This document shows, piece by piece, positions 53,183 to 63,340 of a stretch of 64,000 nucleotides of DNA (its first letter is position 1; every line of letters starts with the position of its first letter). The notes below the pieces were generated by a model. It did not search any database. It was given only the letters and a program-made list of their open reading frames with translations, and had not been told where the DNA came from. Origin of the DNA: Gracilaria gracilis. Lineage: Eukaryota; Rhodophyta; Florideophyceae; Gracilariales; Gracilariaceae. The stretch spans positions 124,001-188,000 of the forward strand of contig JARGSG010000012.1 of NCBI GenBank assembly GCA_030374805.1, in the 5' to 3' direction. Both the position numbers and the translations under genes were made by a program.

Positions 53183-53596
53183 ATGGCGCCAACTGCCTTC
53201 AATAGCCCCCAACACTTGCTGCGTCTCAACAGTGCTCGCCATCCCACGTCGCAGCAGAGCAAAGCGAGCCGGTCGAGAGTGGTTGTCATGTCAAGAAACA
53301 ACAAGAAGAACAAAGGTTTCTTCAACAGTTTAAAGGATTCCATTTTGCGCCCGATTGTCAGCGTGCCGGGCAGCGGCCGAGAGAATCAACAGCTGTTAGA
53401 GTGCGTGTTTTGCAAAGGAACAGGTTCGTGTGACTGCGACGCATGCAAAGGATCTGGCAAGGATGCGCTTGGTACTTGTTTGATGTGCGACGGCAAGACC
53501 TACCTGCAATGCACCGTGTGCATGGGCGTGGGCACGGTGGATCGCATTCGACGAGGTGGCACGGACGACAAGAACGACTTTGTGGTGAAGAAATGA
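53183..53596 (+). CDS. DnaJ-type zinc-finger protein, probably plastid
   Basis: 137 residues from ATG 53183. The leader (about 1-55) is Ser/Arg-rich with few acidic residues, like a plastid transit peptide. The second half carries the DnaJ Cys-rich zinc-binding module without a J domain: CVFCKGTG, CDACKGSG, CLMCDGK and CTVCMGVG, four C-x2-C units. Plant proteins of this make-up (BSD2, LQY1, PSA2 type) assist assembly or repair of photosynthetic complexes or Rubisco. Which of these it matches I cannot say. Confidence 0.85.
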   Translation: MAPTAFNSPQHLLRLNSARHPTSQQSKASRSRVVVMSRNNKKNKGFFNSLKDSILRPIVSVPGSGRENQQLLECVFCKGTGSCDCDACKGSGKDALGTCLMCDGKTYLQCTVCMGVGTVDRIRRGGTDDKNDFVVKK

Positions 53597-53922
53597 GTGT
53601 CGTCAAGTGTAACAGCATCACAATCAGATTCAATAAAGCAACAACACTGCAGCCGATAAAAGTGGATTCCGTTTACTATCCATATGCACAGTTGAGGCTG
53701 CAGTGAGCCTCAGCAGATGGTGTACAATGTGTCGGCATATGGTTTCATTTACAAAGCAGCAATCGGTTAAGTTACGACTTCGGAAAAAAAGAGTATTGTT
53801 TAGCTACTGTTGAGAATTTGCGCAAAATGGCTTCTTGCACAACCACCTTACGCGCTGTCTGGCGCTACGGTACGGCACTGTTGCGTTTGGCATACGAGTA
53901 GATTTGCATCAACTCCAAACAT

Positions 53923-54841
53923 CTAGCTCATGAGCAATCCGCCGTTCTGATCGATGATTTCCCCGCAGATGAAGCCTGCGAGAGGAGATATCAAAAACTT
54001 GACTGTGTGAGCAAATTCTTCAGGCTCACAGAACCTACCCACTGGAATATACTCCAACAGCATCTTGACCATGTCCTTTGGATACGCCTCAACGCCCGGC
54101 GTACGAATGTACGCGGGCGCAATGCCGTTCACAGTGATGCCGTCCTTTGCACACTCGCGCGCGAGCGCGAACGTAAACGTTTGAAGAGCGCCCTTGGTTG
54201 TGGAGTACGCAATTCCAGTGGTATGGCCTCCTGTCTTGCCAGCTATGGAACAGGTGTTGACGATTCGTCCCCATTTTCGCTTTCGCATGTTAGGGAGTAA
54301 CGCACGCGAGATGAGGAAGGCAGAATCGACGTTTTGCGAGAAACACTTTTGCCATGCCTCAAGGTTAGTCTGTGCGATGGGCGTTCGGGCAAGGATTCCG
54401 TTGTTGTTGACGAGAACATACACGGGATGAAAGTCATTGGTGATTCGCTCCATGGCACGTTCAATGGAATCGGAGTTACATGCATCGAAGCAGATGGGAT
54501 AACATTGAGTCTCGTTCACGAGTGGGCCAAGCGCCGTTAGAAGCTCTGAAAGGGCCTGCTCGTCGCTGTCGTGTATGACAACGCGGAAACCTTCCTCCAG
54601 CAACATGCGGACCGTGGCCTGCCCGAGCACGCCGGCTGAGCCCGTTACCTGGAAAGGGGGGAAGCGAGAAAGGGAAAAGGGGTGTTGACGGATAGTGTCA
54701 GTGCATGAGAAACGGAACAAGTGAACATTCGCATTCAAGTGCGAGGGGCGACGCAATGAACGTCAGCAGGGAAAGGGTCGATGTGGAGCATACCATAGCG
54801 GTCTTCATGTCGGGTTCGTAGGAGCGCATGAAGCTGGACAT
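53923..54841 (-). CDS. Short-chain dehydrogenase/reductase, one intron
   Basis: Exons 54841-54794 and 54648-53923 around a 145-bp GT-AG intron give 257 residues. The unspliced upstream frame lacks the conserved first strand, which splicing restores as MKTAMVTGSAGVLGQATVRM. Motifs: TGSAGVLG dinucleotide loop, NNNG, catalytic Ser in NTCSIAGKTGG, YSTTK catalytic Tyr-Lys, and VNGIAPAYIRTPG. The pattern is that of 3-oxoacyl-ACP reductase (FabG)-like classical SDRs. There is no clear targeting leader, so a cytosolic NAD(P)H-dependent reductase of unknown substrate is as likely as a fatty-acid enzyme. Confidence 0.85.
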
Positions 54842-56131
54842 GATGGGAGAGCGGGTCGGAGTAGTTCCGGTGTAAGCTTGTGGGGATGCGGAGCGGCGCG
54901 GAGTTTAGGCGGCGAAGAGAGACGTGCGGAGCGACGGGTGGAGCGACGGGCGGAGCGCGAAGGCGCCTGACGCGCCAAGGCGCGACGATGCAGGGCGCGC
55001 GGGATGGGCAATAAGCGGGAGGAGTGAGACGAAGAGAGGAGGGAGGGGGAGGGGGAGGGGTGGAAGAGCGGAGGGGAGACGCAGGGAGGAATGATTGCAG
55101 TGGAAGGGAGCGGTGTAGGGGGTGTGGGGGGAGGGAGTGTGGAGGGGGGGGATGGCGCGGTGGAAGTTCGGGGCGTGGAAGGGATGGGCAGGAATGCGGA
55201 CAAGAGTAGAAGTAGAGGGAGGAGGGGCGGGCGGCTGTACGGGGGCGACGTGGGGATTAATCTGGCGATGAGAGTGGAGCGCGGTGGGTGGGGGAGGGTG
55301 GGAGGGGGGCGCGAAGGGCGCGGCGGCAGCAGCGTCAAGGTGCACGCGCGCGCTGCCGAGGGCGGCGGGGTGCGAGCGCGACGCGGGCGCTGCCAGTGCG
55401 CGTGGCGCGGCGCGATGCGCGGCGCGTGCGCATTGGTGCGCGCACCGCGCCGTCGTTCGCGCCGCCGCGCGTGAACCACGCAACGTGGCGACGCGCCATT
55501 GGCGCGCGCCGTGCGATGCGACTCTACAGCTCGTACACGTGCGGCTGCGGACGCTAGTGGCGCGTTCACTGCGTCGTGTGGCGTGTGGCCGCCACACTGT
55601 GTGAGCAATAATGTCGGTCGAAAGAACGTTTGCAGGTGGAGCGGCAGCTAACCCTTACCGCCCCCGTCCAAGTGCAGATCGCTTGAATCACGATGTGAAT
55701 CTTGGTCCTTGCCGTGGTTCGTCACGTCTCCACTGCCATGACAGTAAGACATGATCGCGATAGTACCCCTCATTCGTCGAGTACGTGCATCTTTCGCGAA
55801 GGTACCGTTGGTACAGGTTCGCCGTCGCTTGCCTCTTGGCACACTCACATTCCCCACTTGTGTTTGACGGCCGCGTGCAGTTGGCCCACTCGCGCATGAC
55901 TCTGCTTTGGCCTGGTGCAGCTGATTGGGGCAACCACGCCAACAATAACTGTCAGCCGCGTTTCTACGAGGCCCGTGCTCTGGCCACAGCCACAGCCGCC
56001 GCCTCGCGCGCGTCAACAAAATGCTTGTGCGGATTGGGTTCCTTTACGTTTACCACTGAGGAGAACAGACAAACGAGCATCTACATGGTCTTAGCACGCA
56101 CACACACAACAACGCCAGAAAAATGTTAAAG
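54842..56131. other. GC-rich promoter region; weak small ORF
   Basis: Very GC-rich up to about 55600, with CCAAT boxes on the minus strand at 55432-55436 and 55498-55502; it is the upstream region of the SDR gene. Long frames on either strand here are composition artefacts. A minus-strand stretch at 55688-55945 (CECAKRQATANLYQRYLRERC) looks protein-like and might be an exon of a Cys-containing small protein, but no ATG or splice structure supports it. Confidence 0.4.
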
Positions 56132-56692
56132 CTAATAGTAGCCACCGGTAGCCTTGCCACTGGCGTCCAACAAACCCCTCCAGTAGTCCTTCTCATAATC
56201 CTCCTTGGCCTCAACGTCCAGCAGCGCCTCAATTTGTCCAGTGTTCTCACGTACAGAGTACACCGTGAGCGGACGAGCGGCTTGCAACTTACCTAGAAGC
56301 GGGCCGATAACCGGGGGGAACGGACACCAGTCGCCCGCTAATTCACCAGTAGACAGATCCCACGAAGACTTGTGCTGCGTGCAGGTCAGAACTCCATCGC
56401 CTATGCTTCCGTCCGTGAGAGGCGTTCCCAGATGCGGGCAGATGTTGGCTGACGCATACACCTGCCCGTCATAGTCGCAAGACACCAGGATCTGTTGGCC
56501 GGCTACAAGCACGCCCTTGAGCTCGCCGGGCGCGATTTCAGACGTTTCCAGAAGCGGCACCCACGCCTCCTGCTTCATGGCGGGCGCAACGCGCGCTGGG
56601 GCGGCGCGACGACGCGTGCAGACGGCGCTGCGCGAGGTGGCTGTTGTGAGCTGCACGCCCTTGAAGGAGGTGGTGGGAACGAAGGCGGACAT
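56132..56692 (-). CDS. Plastid Rieske [2Fe-2S] domain protein
   Basis: 186 residues from ATG 56692. The open frame runs much further upstream, but MSAFVPTTSFKGVQLTTATS with the following Arg/Ala-rich stretch is a typical plastid transit peptide. The Rieske fold has both cluster boxes: CPHLGTPL (C-x-H) and CTQHKSSWD (C-x2-H). It lacks a membrane anchor and an oxygenase catalytic domain, and the C-terminal 60 residues (DYEKDYWRGLLDASGK) form a specific extension. It is likely a soluble stromal electron carrier or a subunit of a larger redox complex; it is not the cytochrome b6f Rieske protein, which has a membrane helix. Confidence 0.85.
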   Translation of the reverse strand: MSAFVPTTSFKGVQLTTATSRSAVCTRRRAAPARVAPAMKQEAWVPLLETSEIAPGELKGVLVAGQQILVSCDYDGQVYASANICPHLGTPLTDGSIGDGVLTCTQHKSSWDLSTGELAGDWCPFPPVIGPLLGKLQAARPLTVYSVRENTGQIEALLDVEAKEDYEKDYWRGLLDASGKATGGYY

Positions 56693-57597
56693 GACGGCTT
56701 GCTTGCGTGTGAAACGGAAAAAGAAAAGGCGGCTCAAGCCGTGCAAGACGTGAAAAGCGGTAGGAAATGGAGGGGGAAGGAGGCGGCACCAACGGGAGCG
56801 CGAGGAAGAGCGGCAATGCAGGGCTGGCGGGAGAGACGGCGAGCGCAACGGCGGGCAGAAGGGGGAAACGTACGCGCGCGTACAGCAGCACGACGCGCGC
56901 CCAAGTGCTGGCGAAGATCGCCTGGATGAGGCAAAAACCAACGCGACGAGTGGCGCAGGTGCATTGGCGCACGTGGAGTGCGGCGCGCCGGGTGGGCGCG
57001 ACCAATGGGCGAGCTCGACGCGCGAGCAGCGACCTGAGCTGCGATTTGGATGATCTGCAAGCCGTCGCTTCCCCAATCTCGCACGCGCGCGCTGGCAACG
57101 TGGCGGCGTTGGCGACGTGGACAGCGTGAACGGCTCGATGTGTGCGCCGTGGCGCTTTGTGTTTCGGAGTGCCAAGTTGTGACGGCGCACGCCAAATGGC
57201 GATGCACGCGCGTGCGAGAGCTGCGCGCCGATTGGCGCACGGCGCCCCGCCGCCCAACGTCTGTGAGGCGGCCACGGCTGTGCAAAGTTACGCCAGCGGC
57301 AGCGGCACGCGGTCTCCACCAACACATGACGCAACATTTGACGCAGCATTGCCACCTTGGCCAACAAGTCCTTTAGCATCCGCTCGCTTCTGATGCCCGC
57401 CTCCCGTCGTCATCGCGCTCCCCGTCGCCTCCCCTCATCGCACTAACTTCCCCTTGGACGCCAACAGATCAACGCGCTGCGCCACTCATTCCGACATTCT
57501 TTAACTCCGCGTCGCTACTTTGCCAAACGCTCCCCCAAGCGCCTCCCCCCGCATGGCAACAGTCCATGTTCCATCCTCATAAACCCTCCACCCCCCT
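56693..57597. promoter_or_regulatory. Divergent GC-rich promoter with CCAAT boxes
   Basis: Shared upstream region of the Rieske gene (minus) and the membrane-protein gene (plus). CCAAT boxes in either orientation lie at 56963-56967, 57002-57006 and 57231-57235, each embedded in GCGC-rich context. No TATA box seen. Confidence 0.5.
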
Positions 57598-58596
57598 ATG
57601 CATGTCAAACAAGGCTCACATGAGCCCTTTCACCGCCGCCGCTTCTCGCGCTGGGCTGCGCTACACGCCTGGAAACTGGCCGGTCTAACAGCATTCGTCA
57701 CCTTTATCGGCGTCTTCATCGCCGTCTCACTCTCACTACTCCTGCGCCCAACCCGTTCCTACTTCTTCCCACTACTCTCTGATGTATCGAAACATCAACC
57801 AGAGGCCGCAATTTTGCGAATTGCCTTTGCAGCCTCCACCGCCTTATTCTTCGCCACCACTACCGCCTCGCTTCAACACTGCCGCGCTTTACAACTATTT
57901 TCACAAGACGCCCCCTCACATATCCATCCCATTGACCACCATGTGCACATGAGCGACGATGATCTTTCGCCCATCGTCGCCAAAGCTACCACTCCAAAGC
58001 GTCGCTTTTCCAAGATTTCACCCCTTCCTCTTCTTCTAATTCTTCTTCTGTGCGCGGTGCTTGCATACGCCGTGCTTCAACACCTCGGCATTTCTTCGTT
58101 TCCGAGGCTGGTCATTCGTCGCCCGCAACTGCTCAAACTGGCTGCATACGTGCTATGCGTCACGTGGTGCATCGCCATGTGTTTCCTAATCTGGTACTTT
58201 TTGAAGCTGCAGCACATGCCAGATCGCATTCACCCCGATCTTCCGCTCCAGCTCGGCGAAGGAACCGAGTCCAGTACGCCCAGAACCGGCGCTACGGCAC
58301 CGCATATGTTCGCTCGCGTTGTGCAGCGTATCAAGCTGTGGGCGTCGCGACTCATCGTAGTTTTGAGACCCATTTGTCTAACTGGCCAGGCTGTTTGTGT
58401 CATCAAGATTGTGGGGCTTTGGTTTGCGTTGGACTCCTTCTCGATTTCCAAGATTAAATTGGTCAAGATTGCATTACTTGCAGCACTGGCGTTTGCTGAG
58501 TATACAGCCGCGTTTTTCTTCGCATTCTTCATGACGATCTTAGCGGTTGATATGCGATCAAAAGCCTCCACGCCAGATATACTTTTGTATGCTTGA
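57598..58596 (+). CDS. Multi-pass membrane protein, Frag1/DRAM/Sfk1-like
   Basis: 332 residues from ATG 57598. At least five or six hydrophobic segments: about 27-48, 72-92, 140-162, 180-200, 262-282 and 290-316. The stretch FFPLLSDVSKHQPEAAI after the first span resembles the SD(T)G...PE loop of the Frag1/DRAM/Sfk1 family, whose members include autophagy modulators and the PGAP2/CWH43 N-domain. The final span (AEYTAAFFFAFFMTILAVDMR) also fits. The family call is tentative; a loop of about 45 residues after the third segment is unusual. Confidence 0.6.
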   Translation: MHVKQGSHEPFHRRRFSRWAALHAWKLAGLTAFVTFIGVFIAVSLSLLLRPTRSYFFPLLSDVSKHQPEAAILRIAFAASTALFFATTTASLQHCRALQLFSQDAPSHIHPIDHHVHMSDDDLSPIVAKATTPKRRFSKISPLPLLLILLLCAVLAYAVLQHLGISSFPRLVIRRPQLLKLAAYVLCVTWCIAMCFLIWYFLKLQHMPDRIHPDLPLQLGEGTESSTPRTGATAPHMFARVVQRIKLWASRLIVVLRPICLTGQAVCVIKIVGLWFALDSFSISKIKLVKIALLAALAFAEYTAAFFFAFFMTILAVDMRSKASTPDILLYA

Positions 58597-59118
58597 TCTC
58601 ACGTCGCGTCATCAAAATGATACGCATGGTTCGGCGTTCTGTTCACAATGCCGGGGTAACGGGGACTAATTGTTGGTCAATAACAGGGCTTGGTGCAGAG
58701 CTGGTCAACTGTTCACAACTGTATACAAAGAAAAAAAACTGCTGTTGAGCACCAGTTGGTGCAGATCAGCAGCTGAGAAATCAATACAATGTAAAGCGCA
58801 GAAGCAATTTGGCAAATGATGTAATCAGTATAGGAAGCGTGTCCGGAAGTGAAATAGAGGCAGAGGAGATAGGATACGAGCTGGTGAGCGTGGCGATGTG
58901 TTGCACAAAGGAGAAATGCTTGGGCCATGTTCGCACACATAAGGATTCGCAGACGGTTAGGTGACATGGCGTGATTGCGGACCAAGGCGATTATCGGCGA
59001 CGCGCGGCATATGACGACAAGCGAATGGTGTTGTTGTCTAGCGCGTTCACGGGAGATTGGTATGATATGAAGCGTGGCTGCGAGGCATGTTGACACAAGC
59101 CATGATGGGGTTTGGTAT
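58597..59118. other. No gene; convergent 3' region
   Basis: The minus frame 58713-59156 overlaps the PgsA 3' end and has no recognisable features. Confidence 0.45.
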
Positions 59119-59862
59119 TCACGAATTTCGGACGGCACGGATGGCGCTTTGCACATATTGTGATGCGGAGGTTACGGCCAGGGTGGCGGAAGCGAGCAGC
59201 ATAAGCAGTCCCAGTTTGGCGTACCAGACATGGGTGGTGAAGGCAGCGAGCAGTAGGGTGATGGAAAGCATCTGCGTTGCGGTCTTCAACTTGCCCCAGA
59301 CGCTGACCTTAACCAGCGCACTCTTGTTGAGGATTGCCATCCACTCCCTCAGAGCGCTGACGAAAATCTCCCTGCACACAATGAGCGCGGTAGAGGCGAC
59401 GATAAGCGGGTGCGGAAGACGCGCAGTGATGAGCGTGAGCGCAACAGCCACCATGAGTTTGTCGGCGACAGGGTCCAGAAAGGTGCCCAGGTCGGACACC
59501 AGCTGCCAGCGCCGCGCCAGATAGCCGTCCAGAAAGTCGGTGACGGACGCCAGCGCGAAGATGAGCGCCGAAATGAGACACTGGTGCGGAAAGGGCGGCC
59601 ACAAGCGCACGGCGGCCAGCACGGGCACGGCGGCCACGCGCGCGTACGTGAGCAGCATCGGCAGCTGCGCCTTGCTCAAACGCGCCGCGGCGCGAAGCGG
59701 GAGCCGCGGCGCGGCGTGGCGACGCGCATGTGGGCAGACGCTACGCCGAAACGCGGCGCGTAGCGCGCGCGACGCGCCGCTCAGCGGCGGCGCGCGCGCG
59801 AAGGCCGACGAGCGATGGGCGACGGCAATCGCGCCCAGAGCGGACGGCGCGACGGTAAGCAT
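59119..59862 (-). CDS. PGP1: Phosphatidylglycerophosphate synthase
   Basis: 247 residues from ATG 59862. The frame extends upstream to another ATG near 59940; either way the leader (to about residue 65) is Ala/Arg-rich and lacks acids, like a plastid or mitochondrial targeting peptide. The CDP-alcohol phosphotransferase signature D-x2-DG-x2-AR-x8-G-x3-D-x3-D is complete in DFLDGYLARRWQLVSDLG and the following TFLDPVADK. Four to five membrane helices. It makes phosphatidylglycerol phosphate from CDP-diacylglycerol and glycerol 3-phosphate, the route to PG needed in thylakoids and to cardiolipin in mitochondria. It is divergent from the kinase gene, 560 bp away. Confidence 0.9.
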   Translation of the reverse strand: MLTVAPSALGAIAVAHRSSAFARAPPLSGASRALRAAFRRSVCPHARRHAAPRLPLRAAARLSKAQLPMLLTYARVAAVPVLAAVRLWPPFPHQCLISALIFALASVTDFLDGYLARRWQLVSDLGTFLDPVADKLMVAVALTLITARLPHPLIVASTALIVCREIFVSALREWMAILNKSALVKVSVWGKLKTATQMLSITLLLAAFTTHVWYAKLGLLMLLASATLAVTSASQYVQSAIRAVRNS

Positions 59863-60422
59863 TGCGCGAGGCGGCGGCGGTCGGGCGCGACGGCGGGGGG
59901 AGACGCGTAGATAATTGGACGCTGCGCGCTGGTTGCTCATCAGAAGCGCCGCAACTCGAGGCGGCGCGCCCGATGGCGATGGCGATGGCGATGGCGCATC
60001 GCCCAATGCGAGCGTTTTCCGCGCCGTGCTGTGTGTGGTGCAGCGCTGGTGTGGTGGCGTTCCAAGTTCCAAGCCGCGGCGCCGCGTCACGCGTGAGGCT
60101 GCCGCCGCCGTCACGTCACGTGTGAGCTGCGGACCGAAAAGTTGACTGCTGCGCGCGTTTCTCGTCAAGAGCGGCGCATAGTGGCAGCACAATCAGCCAC
60201 GCTCCCCCTCCGCCACCCCCACGCGCGAGTGGCCCTTCCACCACGCGCTTCTCCCCCCCATCTCCGTCTGTTCGTTGTTTCGGCACCAAGTGTCTCTCTT
60301 CACACGCTACGGTGGCGCGCATCATCAACTCGCTCTTTCCTCGCGCGTCGCCGCTGTCCTGGAAGCCGCCTTCTTCACGCGTCCCGCCGCGCCCGGAGCC
60401 GTCCGCTGCTGCGCCGCCCGCC
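59863..60422. promoter_or_regulatory. Divergent promoter of PGP1 and NDR kinase
   Basis: GC-rich shared upstream region with a CCAAT box at 60003-60007 and repeated GGCGAT units (about 59972-59996). No TATA box. Confidence 0.45.
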
Positions 60423-61945
60423 ATGACCGACGCCGTGTCCGGCCCGTCCGCGCTGCGCAACGCGAGCAAGGCCGAGCTTGCCAAGCGCAAGATCGAGATT
60501 CTGTTCTCCACGCTCACGCAGGAGCGTGAGGCCGCCAAGAAGCGCGCACACGAGCTGGAGCACAGGCTGGCTACCATGTCCATCCGCGACGCTGACAAGG
60601 ACCGCATGCGAAAGCAGCACGCGCAGCGCGAGATGGCCTTCTTGAGGGAGCGCCGCCGCCCCATGTCGGAGGCCGACTTTGACATGATTAGTATCATTGG
60701 CCGTGGCGCCTTTGGCGAAGTTATTCTTGTGCAGCACAAGAAGACCGCCAACTATTATGCCATGAAGAAGCTTCAAAAGGCCGACATGCTGCGCAAGGAA
60801 CAGGTGAATCACGCCTGGTCGGAACGCCATGTGCTTGTGGCCGCTAATCACCCATTCATATGCCAGCTTTGTTACGCCTTCCAAAACAAGGATTACCTGT
60901 ATCTTGTCATGGAGTTCTTGCCAGGCGGTGATCTCATGACTCTGCTCATTGAACGGGACACCCTCACGGAAGACGAAGCTCGCTTTTACGTCGCTGAGAT
61001 GGTTGTTGCTATTGACACCATCCATAAGCTCGGCTTTATTCACCGCGATGTCAAGCCGGATAACATGCTCATCGACAAAGACGGACATCTTAAGCTCAGC
61101 GATTTTGGACTCTGCAAGAGTTTCAATGTGGATATGGATGCGTTACCAATGTCCAATGTTGACGTTGCGAGTAGTGATACTCATTCAACGCTCAACGACC
61201 TCTCCATGACCGAAAGAGCGGCGGCTTGGAGACGAAATGCCAGAAAGCAAGCCTTTTCTACCGTTGGAACGTAAGTTTTACTGCTACTTCATCACAGCAA
61301 GCGCCCCTGTGACACATTATCGAAAGAGTACTGACCATAACTTCGATCGTTTATTCTATCAATCATAATAGTCCGGATTACATTTCGTGCGAGGTTTTGA
61401 TGAAGAGAGGGTATAACAAGGAATGCGATTATTGGAGTCTTGGAGTTGTTCTATACGAAATGCTTGTGGGCTATCCTCCATTTTACGCAGAAGATGCCCT
61501 CAAGACCTGTCGTAAGATCCTCAACTGGCGCGAGACGCTGCGATTCCCTCCAGAAGCAAAGCTCAGCTGGTCTGCGATAAATCTCATCCAGTGTTTGGTA
61601 TGTGACGCCAAACACCGACTTGGGGCGAGGAACGGCATCGATGACTTTCGGGATCACCCGTTCTTTGAAGGAATCGATTGGGATAACCTTTCTACCATGA
61701 AACCTCCGTTCTTGCCGGAGCTGCGCGGACCCACGGATACTCGTTATTTTGAGGATCATAAGCCATTACCGCAGAACGGTGTTACTCAAGACAGGTCGTC
61801 CGCTCGACCGTCTTACATCAAAGAACCACAGGCTGAGGAGTTCATCGGTTTCACCTTCAAGCGATATAATCCGAGTGAAGCCCCTGCTGGGCGCCGTGGA
61901 GGCTTGACATCCTCCCTGTTTGAAAAGCCGGACCTTCAAGAGTAG
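60423..61945 (+). CDS. NDR/LATS-family AGC protein kinase, one intron
   Basis: Exons 60423-61270 and 61372-61945 around a 101-bp intron (GTAAGT ... ATAG) give 473 residues; the frame is open to an earlier ATG at 60312. The N-terminal helical region (KRKIEILFSTLTQEREAAKK) is the MOB-binding part. Kinase core: GRGAFGEV, YYAMKKL, FIHRDVKPDN, LSDFGLCKS. The NDR-type insert of about 50 residues before the activation loop ends RKQAFSTVGTPDYI, whose Ser is the usual autophosphorylation site. The usual APE reads SCE (ISCEVL). The C-terminal hydrophobic motif FIGFTFKRY keeps the phospho-Thr targeted by Ste20/Hippo-like kinases. Role: cell polarity, morphogenesis or mitotic-exit signalling with MOB1. 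Confidence 0.92.
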
Positions 61946-62584
61946 TCGCTTGTGTTTGTAGTTACCGAAACACGGAGCCACCCTCCCTGACTTGTGTACA
62001 GTAATGCAGTCATTCATCTAGACCATGTATCGCAACGCCGACTGCGTCTTCTCAGGGGCATCCCTCTTCTTCCGAAAGAAGGGTTCACGGGAATACCCAT
62101 TATCTAACAAAGCCCCCTGTCAAAATTGATGAAACGTCACGGGCCGGTTCTTCCTTCTATACCTTCCTCCTGTACCCCCGGTCGCAACGTTTCCTGGAGC
62201 GCAGCACAGCCTCATATTGCCAAATGCTTCTATGTACTTTAGATGATAATGCAACCTTCATATATGAGCCCAGCGATTGAGTTTGAAACTTGGCTCGTCG
62301 TGAAAGCAGAGGTGTTAGGCTCTTACAAGGTGCACATCGATGTCCCCTCCCTCTTTGCTAGATCGGAGAGGGGAATTTGAAAACAATAAATCGGCAGAAG
62401 TGACCTTCTAGACTTGCTAGCGTGCGACAAATGTCGAAGAGCGATCCGAGAGCCCTGTATGGCTCCCAGGTAGCACGAAGCACCAGTTACCGTTGTGGGC
62501 CCTTCAACGTTCTACAGCTGTGAAATCGGACGTATGTAGTGCATGACTTGCACAGCCTTTTGGAGGTAGGGCTGGATGAAGGAA
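61946..62584. other. No gene; convergent 3' region
   Basis: No coding frame with support between convergent genes. Confidence 0.5.
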
Positions 62585-63340
62585 TCACACGTTCACGTAT
62601 TCCGACGCGAGGTCATGTTTGTCCAAACACTTAGTCAAGCTGTTTTTGGCGCGTCTCAGTCGCTGCCTTGCGTTGGCGACGTCAGCGCGCAGTCTTACCA
62701 GCTGCTGTCGTATTGTCGACAAGTCTTCGACCAGACTGGCAACCAGCTGTTCTTCAAGTTCACAGAGACGGTGGGTTTGTTCAAGCTCAGATTGTGCTGA
62801 TTGGAGGTGTTCGGATATGTCGGTTTGCTTGTCAAGTGCGCGTTGAAGCTCGTTCGGGCACACGGTTCGTTCTCGTAATGAAGACTGGACGGCTTGCAAC
62901 TGTGTGCGTTCAGAATGGAGCTTGTCTTGAATAGTTCGTACTCTTGCGATGGTTGCGTTTAACGCACTTGAAATGTATTGCTTCTCCTTCTTCAAAGCGC
63001 GAAGTGTGTCCCTTCGAGAGGCCGTTTCCTGGATTGAGACTGCGCGCTCCGAGATGACAGCAGATGTGGCTCGTACAGAATCGGAAACGCAGGTTGCGCC
63101 TACCAGCAGTGCGATCAGCGGGGAGGAAAGAATGGATTGTGGAGAACGAAAAAAGTGCTGAGGATGGTTTGGGTTGGGACGAATTGGATTCTGTTCCGCT
63201 GGCTCGTTGTGGTTTGGCACGCTTCGTGAGGCAGATGTCCTGAGTTTGCAAATAAGACGGCTAGAGCGGCAGAACAAGGGCGAATTGGGACGCTTAACAG
63301 GCACGATTGGGCGATACGAGGCGAAAGCGAGGCCGTTCAT
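62585..63340 (-). CDS. Coiled-coil membrane protein, possibly organellar
   Basis: 251 residues from ATG 63340 (the open frame starts three codons earlier with TTG). The leader of about 70 residues is rich in Arg/Ser/Pro with no acidic residues until late, consistent with organelle import. A hydrophobic segment (SSPLIALLVGATCV, about 74-87) is followed by 150 residues of nearly continuous coiled coil (Gln/Leu/Glu-rich; LQSAQSELEQTHRLCELEEQ). No enzyme motif. A membrane-tethered structural protein is the likely role; family not recognised. Confidence 0.6.
   Translation of the reverse strand: MNGLAFASYRPIVPVKRPNSPLFCRSSRLICKLRTSASRSVPNHNEPAEQNPIRPNPNHPQHFFRSPQSILSSPLIALLVGATCVSDSVRATSAVISERAVSIQETASRRDTLRALKKEKQYISSALNATIARVRTIQDKLHSERTQLQAVQSSLRERTVCPNELQRALDKQTDISEHLQSAQSELEQTHRLCELEEQLVASLVEDLSTIRQQLVRLRADVANARQRLRRAKNSLTKCLDKHDLASEYVNV

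Noticed and set aside
54805-55608. Long minus-strand frames of 230-267 codons
   Set aside because: Extreme GC content removes stops in several frames at once; products are Pro/Ala/Arg-rich and mutually overlapping. The region is the SDR promoter.
55688-55945. Minus-strand frame with CECAKRQ ... YLRERC, CHCH-like at first sight
   Set aside because: The frame begins with TTG, lacks the paired C-x9-C helices, and I could not build a splice model; only mentioned under the intergenic entry.
56538-57379. Upstream extension and overlapping frames of the Rieske gene
   Set aside because: The sequence before ATG 56692 is low-complexity and GC-driven, while MSAFVPTTSF starts a normal transit peptide.
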